Source: Chloroflexota bacterium (GTDB taxonomy: Bacteria > Chloroflexota > UBA11872 > UBA12225 > JAJDUF01). From it: DNA of 53,218 bases. Under the pieces are notes generated by a model. That model made no database searches, was not told where the DNA came from, and saw only the letters and a program-made list of their open reading frames with translations. The stretch is taken from assembly GCA_022826725.1 (NCBI GenBank), contig JAJDUF010000014.1:1-53218 (forward strand), given 5' to 3'. Made by a program: the position numbers and the translations under genes. Positions 26,084 through 33,704 of this stretch are shown here, one piece after another (position 1 is the stretch's first letter; each line of letters begins with the position of its first letter).

Positions 26084-26697
26084 CTCAAGTCCTCCAATTG
26101 CTCGTCAAAACGCTCTTGATTCGTAGGTGGTACCGGCCCTGAGGTAAGCAGACCGGTAGCGCGTGCCCGCTCGATGAATTTGCGGACACCCTTGTCAACG
26201 GCAAGCTCCAGCAACTCACGCATCTCCGTTTGTGACGGTATCTCGCTCGTCTCAGGCATACGGCGCGTCCTGACGTAGCATGCACCCTTCCGCAGCACGC
26301 CCGTATAATCTCGCCGGCACAACACTGGTATTTCATCGAACTCCGCAACGTGCAGGATCACGAAATCGCGACCCTCGTATGCCAGCGGCTGCAACGCAAA
26401 GCTCACATAGGGATCTGCGTACTCGGCTAATGATGCTGCAACGTCATCATAATCCCAGGTCGCTCGTTGGTCCGCGGCCAACCCCACCGCATTGCCGCCA
26501 TCATCTACACCAATAATCACCAAGCCGCCATCGCGCCGATTTGCCATGCCAAGGACGGCGCGTGCTACCTGCACCAGAAACTGCCTATCACTGCGGTAAC
26601 CTGGCCCCTTGAACTCTACTCCGTATGGTTCATAGCCGGGTGACAGTAGTTCCCTGAATTGCTGCTCTGTCAACCCTCCAGTATCACTGTTCGCCAT
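26080..26697 (-). CDS. AlbA_2/Schlafen-like domain protein
   Basis: 205 residues. The N-terminal 130 residues match the AlbA_2 (Schlafen-like) domain: EPYGVEFKGPG near residue 25 (the conserved Glu-x-Lys), ARAVLGMANRRDGGLVIIGVDDGG near 46 and FVILHVAEFDEIPVL near 113. Similar domains occur in bacterial ATP-binding transcription factors and in Schlafen nucleases, but this copy lacks the usual C-terminal ATPase region. The last 60 residues are helical. It is the first of a two-gene unit, with the next gene overlapping by four bases. Confidence 0.82.
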   Translation of the reverse strand: MANSDTGGLTEQQFRELLSPGYEPYGVEFKGPGYRSDRQFLVQVARAVLGMANRRDGGLVIIGVDDGGNAVGLAADQRATWDYDDVAASLAEYADPYVSFALQPLAYEGRDFVILHVAEFDEIPVLCRRDYTGVLRKGACYVRTRRMPETSEIPSQTEMRELLELAVDKGVRKFIERARATGLLTSGPVPPTNQERFDEQLEDLR

Positions 26698-26801
26698 CTC
26701 GCCAGCCTAACATCGCTCATCGTAGTTATTTTACACTGACGCGGCGTGCCGGATGTTTCTGCTACGATGCTCGCCAGAACTACCGCCGGGGAGGAGGGGA
26801 T

Positions 26802-28019
26802 GTGACGGAGGGGACAGTGCTCACCGCTGCCATTATCGGGGCCGGTAATCGCGGGGCGACACACCTGGCGACGGTCAGCACGCTGCGCCAGCATTTCCGC
26901 CTGGTTGGCGTGTGCGATGCGCGGGAGGAGCGCCGGCAGTGGGCTGCCGAGACCTATGGCGTGCCCACATTCGCGCATCCGGTGGCACTGCTCGACGCGG
27001 TGCGTCCGCAGGTCGTGGGCGTGGTGGTGCCGCCCGACGCGCACCACTTGGTCACGGCCGTTGCCGCGGCGCGCGGCGCGCATATCATCACGGAAACGCC
27101 CATCGCAACCACGCTGGCGATGGCCGATCACATGCTGGAATCTGCTGAACGACACAACGTCTTGCTGGAAGTCTCAGAGAACGTGTGGCGGTGGCCGCAC
27201 GAACGGCTGAAGCGGCTGGTAGTCGAGCAAGGGCTACTCGGCCAAGTGACGCAAGTCCACTTCTGGTACACCTCCGGCAGCTATCACGGCATGGCTGCGA
27301 TGCGCCGCTTCATCACCAGTCGGCCGGTGGGCGTGTGGGGCACGAGTGCGCCCGTCGCGGTGCAGCCGTTTGTCGAGGTGGACGGACAGACGCGCTCGCA
27401 GCGCACCTGGGAACTGGGCGTGATCGAGTTCGCCGGTGGTGAGCGAGGGGTGTACCAATGGCCGATTGGTACTACGCGCGGCAACGAATGGGAAGTCGCT
27501 GGCACGCAGGGGGCGATAGTCGGCAATGAGGTGGTGTTGTGGGAAGATAGCCGTCGGCGGCGCGGTCGCCGGCTGCCGATCGAGACGGTGCTTGGCCCCA
27601 CTGCGGACGGTAGCGAAACGATTACGCACGCCGAACTGGCGACTGAGCCACCGCTGACCTGGCATAACCCCTACCGGCAGTATGCGCTACCCAACGCGGA
27701 CGACGTGGCCCGCGCGGATACCTGGCTGGGCCTGCATCGCTCGATTGTCGAGGGCCGGCCGGCGGTCTACGGGGCTTCCGCGCGCACCGACTTGGAGTTA
27801 CTGATAGCGATCCGCGAGTCGTCCCGGCAAGGCAGTCGCCGGCTCGACTTGCCGCTGCCCGGACCGACGGAGCTGGAAGGGCAGCTGCACGCGGAATTCG
27901 CGCAGCAGTACGGGGCGGAGCCATTCGAGGACGCGGAGGCGCTGTTGTCACGGCTGTTTCCGGCACCCAGCCTCAGCCGGTCGCCCTATAGTTTGGGTAT
28001 CGGGGCGGCCAGTGGCTAG
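26802..28019 (+). CDS. Gfo/Idh/MocA family oxidoreductase, catalytic Lys replaced
   Basis: 405 residues starting at GTG behind GAGGAGGGG. The Rossmann fold is clear: AAIIGAGNRGATH at the N-terminus for NAD(P) binding, VVPPDAHHLV near residue 70. The family motif EKP, whose Lys acts in hydride transfer to sugars, reads ITETPIAT here (Lys to Thr). The C-terminal domain (residues 125-360) is the usual beta-sheet part. Members oxidise or reduce sugars and related alcohols; with the changed motif, activity is uncertain. Single gene; possible sugar-related context with the following hydrolase-like gene. Confidence 0.85.
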   Translation: MTEGTVLTAAIIGAGNRGATHLATVSTLRQHFRLVGVCDAREERRQWAAETYGVPTFAHPVALLDAVRPQVVGVVVPPDAHHLVTAVAAARGAHIITETPIATTLAMADHMLESAERHNVLLEVSENVWRWPHERLKRLVVEQGLLGQVTQVHFWYTSGSYHGMAAMRRFITSRPVGVWGTSAPVAVQPFVEVDGQTRSQRTWELGVIEFAGGERGVYQWPIGTTRGNEWEVAGTQGAIVGNEVVLWEDSRRRRGRRLPIETVLGPTADGSETITHAELATEPPLTWHNPYRQYALPNADDVARADTWLGLHRSIVEGRPAVYGASARTDLELLIAIRESSRQGSRRLDLPLPGPTELEGQLHAEFAQQYGAEPFEDAEALLSRLFPAPSLSRSPYSLGIGAASG

Positions 28020-28034
28020 TGGTAGGCGGTCGGT

Positions 28035-28135
28035 GGACCTAACCCCCGGCCCCTTCCCTCCAGGGAAGGGGAGTCCGTGCGGTGCCCGTTGGCCCCCTCC
28101 CTAGCCCTCCCCTGGAGCTTGCTCCGGGGGAGGGA
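28035..28135. repeat. palindromic repeat modules B then G
   Basis: B: GGACCTAACCCCCGGCCCCT with arms around CCTTCCCT/AGGGAAGG. G: CCCTCCCTAGCCCTCCCCTG with hairpin GGAGCTTGCTCC, which also occurs at 47846-47888. Confidence 0.82.
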
Positions 28136-28174
28136 ATGTACCGTCTCCACGTGTAGTGGGGGTGAGGTGTGGGG

Positions 28175-28996
28175 TTAGAGGACGAGGTGGGTGGTGGTTT
28201 GTAGGATGGCTCCGAGGGTGCGGGGGCCGGTGCGGTGGGCGGGCCAGTCGGGTTTGTGCTGCTGTCGCCAGGCGACGTAGCCGGTGGTCGTTTCGGGATC
28301 CGTGAGCTGCAAGCGCACGGCCAGCGGGAAGCGGGTGCGGTACGGCCGGTGCTGGTGGGCGCGTTCGACGGCTGTGCGGGCGCCGGCTCGGATGCGGGAG
28401 TGTGTGTCTGCGGCGGGGAAGAGGTCCACCGTCCCGTCGGAGCGTAGCCGCTTGACGGGGACGGTCACGAGGTCGGGGCCGAGCCAAGCGTGCGCTTCGC
28501 GGCAGAGGCCGGTACAGCCGGTAGCCATGATGATCGGTACGCCGTGGTCGTGGCCGGCGGCGATGGCGTAGGCGGCCAGCTCGCCGCCCTCCCGGCCGTT
28601 GAACCAGTAGCGGCGGCGACGGGCGCTGGACCAGGTGTGTGCCAGCACGGCGTCCGTGGCGCCCTCCATCGCGTGGAAGCCCACAAGCATCACGCCGGCG
28701 AAGTGCTCATCGAGGCCGTCGAGCAGCGAACCGCCGGAGAGGATGAGTTGCGCTCGCGGGTCGAGTAGCTCCGGGAGGATATTCCGGTCACGAAAGCCGT
28801 CGTCCTTGACCACCACGGCGGAGGCGCCGGCGTCGAAGCAGCCTTGGACGGCGGCGTTGACATCGCCGGTCATCAGCTCGCGGAAGGGCCGCAGGCGTGG
28901 GCTGGTGGAGGGGAGATTTCTGGCCCAATACTCGGCGACGCCGGTGGGGCCTTCGCTATCCGCGACGATGAAGATTGTGGGGCGGTTGTTGGTCAT
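28175..28996 (-). CDS. M55-family (DppA-like) D-aminopeptidase-like protein
   Basis: 273 residues resembling DppA, a zinc D-amino-acid-specific aminopeptidase that works as a decamer. Matching parts are IVADSEGPTGV (Asp and Glu ligands) near residue 11, VGFHAMEGATDAVLAHTWSS near 101, and FNGREGGELAAYAI near 131 with the late Glu. The segment usually containing a His ligand (NDSHG) reads VVVKDDGFRDRNILPE, so one zinc ligand is missing, and the later GD motif reads GCTG. Either the metal centre is altered or this is a non-catalytic relative. Confidence 0.8.
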   Translation of the reverse strand: MTNNRPTIFIVADSEGPTGVAEYWARNLPSTSPRLRPFRELMTGDVNAAVQGCFDAGASAVVVKDDGFRDRNILPELLDPRAQLILSGGSLLDGLDEHFAGVMLVGFHAMEGATDAVLAHTWSSARRRRYWFNGREGGELAAYAIAAGHDHGVPIIMATGCTGLCREAHAWLGPDLVTVPVKRLRSDGTVDLFPAADTHSRIRAGARTAVERAHQHRPYRTRFPLAVRLQLTDPETTTGYVAWRQQHKPDWPAHRTGPRTLGAILQTTTHLVL

Positions 28997-29002
28997 AGTG
29001 AA

Positions 29003-29040
29003 GCCCCCCTATGGTCCCCCCGCTGTGCGGGGGGACGGGC
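29003..29040. repeat. palindromic repeat module C
   Basis: CCCCCCTATGGTCCCCCCGC-TGTG-CGGGGGGAC hairpin just upstream of the M55 gene, between it and the ABC-2 permease stop. Confidence 0.8.
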
Positions 29041-29087
29041 ATCGTGGCCGCCATGTCGGGCTAGATCATGAGTGCGCGCAGAGCAGG

Positions 29088-29819
29088 TTAGGGGCGGCGC
29101 AGGGTGATGGCGGCGAGGACTAATAGCCCGATTGCGAACCCGCCGAGTACGGCTATCTCTAGGCCGATACCCCATAGAGTCTCGCCTTGGAGCATGATGG
29201 CCTTCAGGCCGTCCACGACGTAGGTGAGCGGTAGAAACCGGCCAACGGCTTGGAAGTAGCCGGGGAGCTGTTCGAACGGGAGGACGGCGCCCGAAAGGAA
29301 GATCTGGGGTAGCAGTATGACCGGGATGAACTGCACCACCTGGAACTCGTTTCCGGCAAAGGTGGAGATGAAGATGCCTAGGTTCACCGCCATGATGGTG
29401 ACGACAACCAGGAGCACAAAGATCTGCCAGAGGTAGCCCTCGTATTCGATCCGGAGGGCGAAGATCGTGTAGAGGAGGATGACGAGGGCCTGGATTCCGG
29501 CGAACGGCAAGAATCCGAGCAGGTAGCCGGCCAAGATGTCCGCGCGGCCAACGGGGGTAGTCAGCAATCGCTCCAGAGTGCCCTGCGATCTTTCTCGCAG
29601 GAAGCTCACGCCGGTCAGGATAAAGACGAAGAAGAGGACGAAGGCGCCGATCAAGCCGGGAGCGATTTGATCGAGGATCGGCTGCTGGTCCGCGAAGGAG
29701 AATCCGACCAGTGACATCACGATGACCGGCGCGACTATGATCAGGGCGAGGGAACGGTGGTCGCGCGCGATCTGGTTAATGATCCGCGAGGCGATGGCGA
29801 GGGTCCGGTCTATGGTCAC
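29088..29819 (-). CDS. ABC-2 type transporter permease
   Basis: 243 residues with six membrane helices and the ABC-2 family pattern: long cytoplasmic N-terminus, a QGTLERLLTTPVGRADIL segment between helices 2 and 3 that contacts the ATPase (near residue 78), then IILLPQIFLSGAVLPFEQLP near 170. Such permeases pair with one ATPase to export drugs, polysaccharide or lipids. The start overlaps the stop of the ATPase gene by four bases, so they form one operon. Substrate unknown. Confidence 0.9.
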   Translation of the reverse strand: MTIDRTLAIASRIINQIARDHRSLALIIVAPVIVMSLVGFSFADQQPILDQIAPGLIGAFVLFFVFILTGVSFLRERSQGTLERLLTTPVGRADILAGYLLGFLPFAGIQALVILLYTIFALRIEYEGYLWQIFVLLVVVTIMAVNLGIFISTFAGNEFQVVQFIPVILLPQIFLSGAVLPFEQLPGYFQAVGRFLPLTYVVDGLKAIMLQGETLWGIGLEIAVLGGFAIGLLVLAAITLRRP

Positions 29820-30550
29820 GATGGCCCGCCCTGCCGGATGAAGTGGAGGAATGCGTCCTCCAGGGTGGCATCGCTGCTCCCGGTGGCTGCCCGCAGGTCA
29901 GCGGGACTGCCCAGGGCGACGACGCGCCCTTCCTGAATGAAGGCGAGGCGGTGGCAGTGGGTGGCGTCGTCCATTGTGTGGCTGGAGATGATGATGGTTG
30001 TGCCGGCGGCCGCCATGTTGCGGAAATGCTCCCAGAACGAGGCCCTTAGCTCCGGGTCAAGGCCCACGGTGGGTTCATCCAAGACCAGGAGGTCAGGCTT
30101 ATGGACGAGGGCGATGGCGAGGCTCACGCGCTGGCGCATACCGCCGCTCAAGCGGGTGAGGGGGTCCTTTTGGCGCTCGGTCAGCGCGACCCATTCGATA
30201 GCCTGATCTACAGCTTCGCGCCGCTCGGCTGACCGGGAGAGGCCATACATCCGGGCGAAGAAATCTACGTTCTGGCGGGCGGACAACTCCTGATACAGGG
30301 CACTGAGCTGCGGCATGTAGCCGATGCGGCCGGTGACGCGAGACGACGGCGGTTCGCCGAACACGCGGACCGAGCCGGAGGATGGCTGCTGGAGACCGAT
30401 GAGCAGCCGCATCAGGGTCGTTTTGCCGGCGCCGTTGGCGCCGAGGATGCCGAAGATCTCCGACTGGTTCACGGCAAGTGTGAGGCCATTGAGGACGTTG
30501 AGCGGCCCGTAGCTGAACTCGACCTTGTCGGCTTCGAAGACCGGTGGCAT
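29816..30550 (-). CDS. ABC transporter ATP-binding protein (ABC-2 partner)
   Basis: 244 residues from the ATG at 30548-30550; an upstream in-frame ATG in repeat sequence is unlikely. ATPase motifs: Walker A GANGAGKTT, Q-loop GYMPQLSALY, signature LSGGMRQRVSLAIAL, Walker B LLVLDEPTVGLD, switch IISSHTMDD. The final 25 residues (ATGSSDATLEDAFLHFIRQ) match the DrrA-type family end. With the overlapping permease gene it makes a two-gene efflux unit, probably for a drug or antibiotic-like compound. Confidence 0.93.
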   Translation of the reverse strand: MPPVFEADKVEFSYGPLNVLNGLTLAVNQSEIFGILGANGAGKTTLMRLLIGLQQPSSGSVRVFGEPPSSRVTGRIGYMPQLSALYQELSARQNVDFFARMYGLSRSAERREAVDQAIEWVALTERQKDPLTRLSGGMRQRVSLAIALVHKPDLLVLDEPTVGLDPELRASFWEHFRNMAAAGTTIIISSHTMDDATHCHRLAFIQEGRVVALGSPADLRAATGSSDATLEDAFLHFIRQGGPS

Positions 30551-30621
30551 TGTTGGCAACCTGTATGACACCGAGCGTAGCAAGGCACCAGCTTGGTGGC
30601 AAGGGTAGAGTTTTCGGCGGG

Positions 30622-30748
30622 CCTCACCCCCCGGCCCCCTCTCCAAATGTTGGAGAGGGGGTGTGGATTCCTGCTTGCGCGGGAATGACGAGTGTGGCGG
30701 TGGGGTGAGGATTTGCCCCCCTACGGTCCCCCCGCTGGCGGGGGGATG
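30622..30748. repeat. palindromic repeat modules A, D, then C
   Basis: A at 30622-30662, D (GGATTCCTGCTTGCGCGGGA) at 30665-30690, and C at 30716-30748. It lies between the divergent ABC ATPase and dehydrogenase genes, so it is upstream of both. Confidence 0.85.
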
Positions 30749-30849
30749 GCGTCCTACGGCTGGGACTCTACCGGCTCCGTGCTACGATTCAGTGGTAGTC
30801 CGAGGGGTGGTAAGGGCGGACGGCCGTTCGTCCGGGCAAGGAGCGAGCG

Positions 30850-31854
30850 ATGGCTGAGAGCACGAGCAGCGGGGCGCGTCCGCGGGTCTTCTGTAGTTGG
30901 GGCTATCCGGAGAGTGGGCTGGCCCTGCTGCGTGCGCGCTGCGACGTGGAGGCGTGGGAGGGCAAGCTGCCGGCGCCGCCGGAAGTGACGCATCAGCGGA
31001 TCGCCGACGGTGTGGAGGGTGTGTTTGCGATGCCACCCACCGACCGGCTCGATGAGCAGATTCTGGAGTCGGCGCCGCGGCTCCGGGCGGTCACGGGGTT
31101 TGGGGTCGGTTTCGATTACATAGACGTGGACGCCGCGACGAGGCATAGAGTGGCCGTGACCAACACGCCCGGCGTGCTGGTGGACACGACGGCAGAGCTG
31201 GCGTTCGGGCTGATGCTGGCGGCGGCGCGGCGGCTATCGGAGGCGGATCGCTACGTCCGGTCGGGGCAGTGGGGCGAGTATGAGCCGGGGCTGCTCTGGG
31301 GACGCGACCTGTTCGGGTCCACGTTGGGCATTGTCGGCATGGGCGCCATTGGGCAAGCGGTCACGCGCCGCGCGGTTGCCTTTGGGATGGACGTGATCTA
31401 CACGAGCCGCTCGCGCAAGCTCGACGTGGAGGGGCGGTATGGCGCGCGCTATGCGAGCCTGGCAGAGGTGCTGGCCGAATCCGACTTCGTCAGCGTTCAC
31501 TGTGCGCTGACGGCGGAGACGCAGGGACTGATCGGCGCTGCGGAACTCGGCGCGATGCGGCCGGGGGCGATCCTGGTCAACACGGCGCGTGGCCCGATTG
31601 TGGACCAGCCGGCGCTCGCGGCGGCCTTACGCGACGGCCCGTTGGCGGCCGCCGGCTTGGACGTGTTCGAGGAAGAGCCGCTGCGGCCGGACGATCCGCT
31701 GCTGACGCTCGACAACGTGGCGCTTGCTCCGCACATCGGGAGCGCGACGCACGGCACGCGCGCGCGGATGGCCGAGCTGGCGGCGCAAGGGCTGCTCGAC
31801 GCGCTGGAAGGGCGGCGGCCGGCGCATCTGGTCAACCCGGAGGTGTGGGGGTAG
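30850..31854 (+). CDS. D-isomer-specific 2-hydroxyacid dehydrogenase
   Basis: 334 residues, cytosolic. The family oxidises D-2-hydroxyacids to 2-oxoacids with NAD(P). The nucleotide-binding motif GSTLGIVGMGAIGQAV lies near residue 156. The catalytic Arg is in VNTARGPIVD near 242, the Glu in LDVFEEEPL near 271, and the His in LAPHIGSATHGTR near 293, all in the order of glyoxylate/hydroxypyruvate reductases and SerA. It lacks the C-terminal ACT/ASB domains of many phosphoglycerate dehydrogenases, so glyoxylate or hydroxypyruvate reductase is the better guess. Start ATG follows AAGGAGCGAGCG. Confidence 0.92.
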   Translation: MAESTSSGARPRVFCSWGYPESGLALLRARCDVEAWEGKLPAPPEVTHQRIADGVEGVFAMPPTDRLDEQILESAPRLRAVTGFGVGFDYIDVDAATRHRVAVTNTPGVLVDTTAELAFGLMLAAARRLSEADRYVRSGQWGEYEPGLLWGRDLFGSTLGIVGMGAIGQAVTRRAVAFGMDVIYTSRSRKLDVEGRYGARYASLAEVLAESDFVSVHCALTAETQGLIGAAELGAMRPGAILVNTARGPIVDQPALAAALRDGPLAAAGLDVFEEEPLRPDDPLLTLDNVALAPHIGSATHGTRARMAELAAQGLLDALEGRRPAHLVNPEVWG

Positions 31855-31867
31855 GTGGGGCGGCTTT

Positions 31868-32000
31868 CCTCACCCCCCGGCCCCCTCTCCACATGGTGGA
31901 GAGGGGGAGTAGCGCCCGGACCGGGGCCGACGTATGGCCCTGGATTGCGGCTTGCGCCGCAATGACCAGCGCCTGGGCGCGATGAATTACGCCCCTACAA
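31868..32000. repeat. palindromic repeat modules A then E
   Basis: A at 31868-31910, then the about 90-base module E (31910-32000). E contains TTGCGGCTTGCGCCGCAAT and ends with GGGCGCGATGAATTACGCCC then CTACAA. A second E is at 40101-40191, also behind an A. Confidence 0.85.
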
Positions 32001-32036
32001 GACACCTACCCCTGTGATGGGGGTGAATTGTGTCCC

Positions 32037-32264
32037 CTACGTGGTGGGTGGGCGGCCGTTGCCGGAGGTGAGTAGCCGGGGGATGCTGACGCCGAGCAGG
32101 TAGGTGACGTCGGCGATGCCCAGTCCCCACAGCAGCAGGGGCATCTCCCAGGCGGCTGACAGGGCGTCGTAGACGACGAGGCCCAGCCAGACGGCGAGGA
32201 TGCCGAGGGCAGCGACGGTGCGTGCCCATGGGGCCGGGGCCGGCGGCGGCGAACTCTGACTCAT
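32037..32264 (-). CDS. small two-helix membrane protein
   Basis: 75 residues from the ATG at 32262-32264. It has two hydrophobic segments (TVAALGILAVWLGLVVYDAL and MPLLLWGLGIADVTYLLGV) joined by a short turn, and a Pro-rich cytoplasmic N-terminus. It resembles DUF3311-like accessory proteins of sodium symporters, but the similarity is weak and no symporter is near. Its start overlaps the stop of an upstream 30-codon membrane gene as ATGA, so the two are probably translated together. Confidence 0.55.
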   Translation of the reverse strand: MSQSSPPPAPAPWARTVAALGILAVWLGLVVYDALSAAWEMPLLLWGLGIADVTYLLGVSIPRLLTSGNGRPPTT

Positions 32265-32353
32265 GGTGCGCGCCGGAGGCGGCTGTGCTCGATCCAGGCG
32301 GCGAGCAGGCCCAGGGCGACGGATACGGGTACGATCAACCATTCAGCGGTCAT
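32261..32353 (-). CDS. 30-residue single-helix membrane peptide
   Basis: Very short frame: MTAEWLIVPVSVALGLLAAW followed by IEHSRLRRAP. A single hydrophobic helix with a basic C-terminal tail fits the positive-inside rule. A ribosome site (AAAGGAG) precedes the ATG at 32351-32353, and the stop overlaps the next gene. Small one-helix partners of transporters have this form; which transporter is not visible. Confidence 0.5.
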   Translation of the reverse strand: MTAEWLIVPVSVALGLLAAWIEHSRLRRAP

Positions 32354-32412
32354 TGGGAGTGCTCCTTTCTCGTTCTTGCTGGTCGGGGCGGGTGCTGGCT
32401 GGGGCCGACCAT

Positions 32413-32513
32413 CCTCACCCACTGATGGGCCAAAGCCGCACGGATAGGGCCAGGTGTGGTGCGGCTTTGGCCCATCACCCGGCCCCCTCTCCAAATGTTG
32501 GAGAGGGGGAGTA
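32413..32513. repeat. module A interrupted by a nested 55-bp palindrome (F1)
   Basis: Left part of A is CCTCACCC (32413-32420) and the right part CCCGGCCCCC starts at 32478. Between them is AC and F1 (32423-32477), with perfect 19-base arms TGATGGGCCAAAGCCGCAC and GTGCGGCTTTGGCCCATCA and a 17-base loop. Removing it restores the uninterrupted A consensus. Confidence 0.9.
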
Positions 32514-32522
32514 GGGTACTGG

Positions 32523-32560
32523 CCCCCCTATGGCCCCCCCGCACTGCGGGGGGACGGGGA
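32523..32560. repeat. palindromic repeat module C
   Basis: CCCCCCTATGGCCCCCCCGC-ACTG-CGGGGGGAC hairpin between the nested A/F repeat and the tandem-repeat protein gene. Confidence 0.75.
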
Positions 32561-32582
32561 GGTATGACGGATCGGCACGGGT

Positions 32583-33446
32583 TTACAGGGGCGTGATCGT
32601 GGGTGGTGCTCCTCGGGCGCCATATTCGTCGGCCTCCAGGCACTTTGCAGCTTCATCGAGCAACTGAAACAGGGCAGACGCGGAGTCGGAGGCCAGCGCC
32701 TGTCGGGTCTTGAGGGTGCGCTGCAAGACATCAACCGCGCGGCAGGCCGCGGTGATATTCTCGATCAACGCGGCACGTTGCCGATGACGGACGGTGGGAG
32801 CAGCGCGCCGCTGGCCGTGGGGCGGCGTGGGGTCGTAGCCGGTGGCCACTACACGCTGAATGAGGGCCTGGATCAGGCGGACTTCTTCATCGAGTAAGGG
32901 CGCGGTGGCCGCTTGCACCAGGCGCTGCACATCTTGTTTGGTGAACGTCCGGTCGCACACGGTTTCCTCCAGTGTGGCGGGATGGGTGACGGAGGCTGAC
33001 GGTGACCCGGCGACGACGGGCACACGACGGGAGCGGTCGTGCATCGGCGCCAGCGGGGGCGAGACGTGGGAGTGGTCGGGGACCGACACGGCGGCGAGAG
33101 TGGCGCCAGAGCGGTTGTGATCCGGCGCCGGATGGGCGGCACTCAGACGGTCATGACGCGGCGTCCTGGCCGTAGAGGCGAGGGGTGCGTCGGGACCCGG
33201 TGCCCTAGGGGCGGCACTCTGACAGTCATGACCCGGCGCCCGCACCGTAATGGAGCGGGGTACGTCATAACCCGGTGCCGTAGAAGCGGCACTCAGGCGG
33301 CCATGCCGCGCCGCATCCGCAGACGTGGTGCGGGGTCGCTCATGGCCCGGTGCCCTCTGCTGGGTGGCTACGCCACCGCTGTTGGCCGGCAAGATGCCGA
33401 GACTGCTCCCAGCCGGTGCAGCGTGTGCGCCAGACTTGTCTCGCAT
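32583..33446 (-). CDS. hypothetical protein with 25-residue degenerate tandem repeats
   Basis: 287 residues; ATG at 33446 with GGAGG seven bases upstream. Residues about 29-130 are low-complexity and carry imperfect 25-residue repeats beginning HGRLSAAS, HDCQSAAP and HDRLSAAH, Ala/Pro/His/Arg-rich and probably disordered. Residues 150-275 are helical (TFTKQDVQRLVQAATAPL...VRLIQALIQRVV...LFQLLDEAAKCLEADEYG). I recognise no family. The good ribosome site and frame-preserving repeats argue that it is real; the odd composition argues for caution. Confidence 0.55.
   Translation of the reverse strand: MRDKSGAHAAPAGSSLGILPANSGGVATQQRAPGHERPRTTSADAARHGRLSAASTAPGYDVPRSITVRAPGHDCQSAAPRAPGPDAPLASTARTPRHDRLSAAHPAPDHNRSGATLAAVSVPDHSHVSPPLAPMHDRSRRVPVVAGSPSASVTHPATLEETVCDRTFTKQDVQRLVQAATAPLLDEEVRLIQALIQRVVATGYDPTPPHGQRRAAPTVRHRQRAALIENITAACRAVDVLQRTLKTRQALASDSASALFQLLDEAAKCLEADEYGARGAPPTITPL
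33136..33330. repeat. 75-bp period imperfect tandem repeat inside CDS
   Basis: GCGGCACTC recurs at 33136, 33211 and 33286, each followed by a similar GGTCATGAC-x-CGGCG or derivative. The period is exactly 75 bases, 25 codons of the protein at 32583-33446. Confidence 0.8.
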
Positions 33447-33521
33447 CCGTCAACCTCCGTTCAGTCGGGGTATATTGACGGGGTGGGGCGGGGCACAACG
33501 GGGGGGAAGGGAGGATTTGGG

Positions 33522-33657
33522 ACTCACCCCCCGGCCCCCTCTCCAACATTTGGAGAGGGGGTGGATTGTGGCTTGCGCCGCGATGACGGTCCTAGCCCCC
33601 CTATGGTCCCCCCGCTGCGGCGGGGGGACGGAGATTCCCGCGCAAGCGGGAATGACG
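33522..33657. repeat. palindromic repeat modules A, E-like, C, D
   Basis: A at 33522-33562, a short GATTGTGGCTTGCGCCGCGA element related to E, C at 33596-33630 (CCCCCCTATGGTCCCCCCGC), and D at 33632-33657 (TTCCCGCGCAAGCGGGAA). The longest unbroken chain of modules in the window. Confidence 0.85.
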
Positions 33658-33704
33658 GTTTCTGCAAAGGCCTACAGGGAAAGCGGGTGGTGTGAGGAGG
33701 AGTG

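Noticed and set aside
30548..30646. Upstream in-frame ATG of the ABC ATPase and similar frames starting in repeats (also before 35090, 40290, 32353)
   Set aside because: These starts lie in palindromic repeat modules and give peptides like ERGPGGE that recur only because the repeat recurs.
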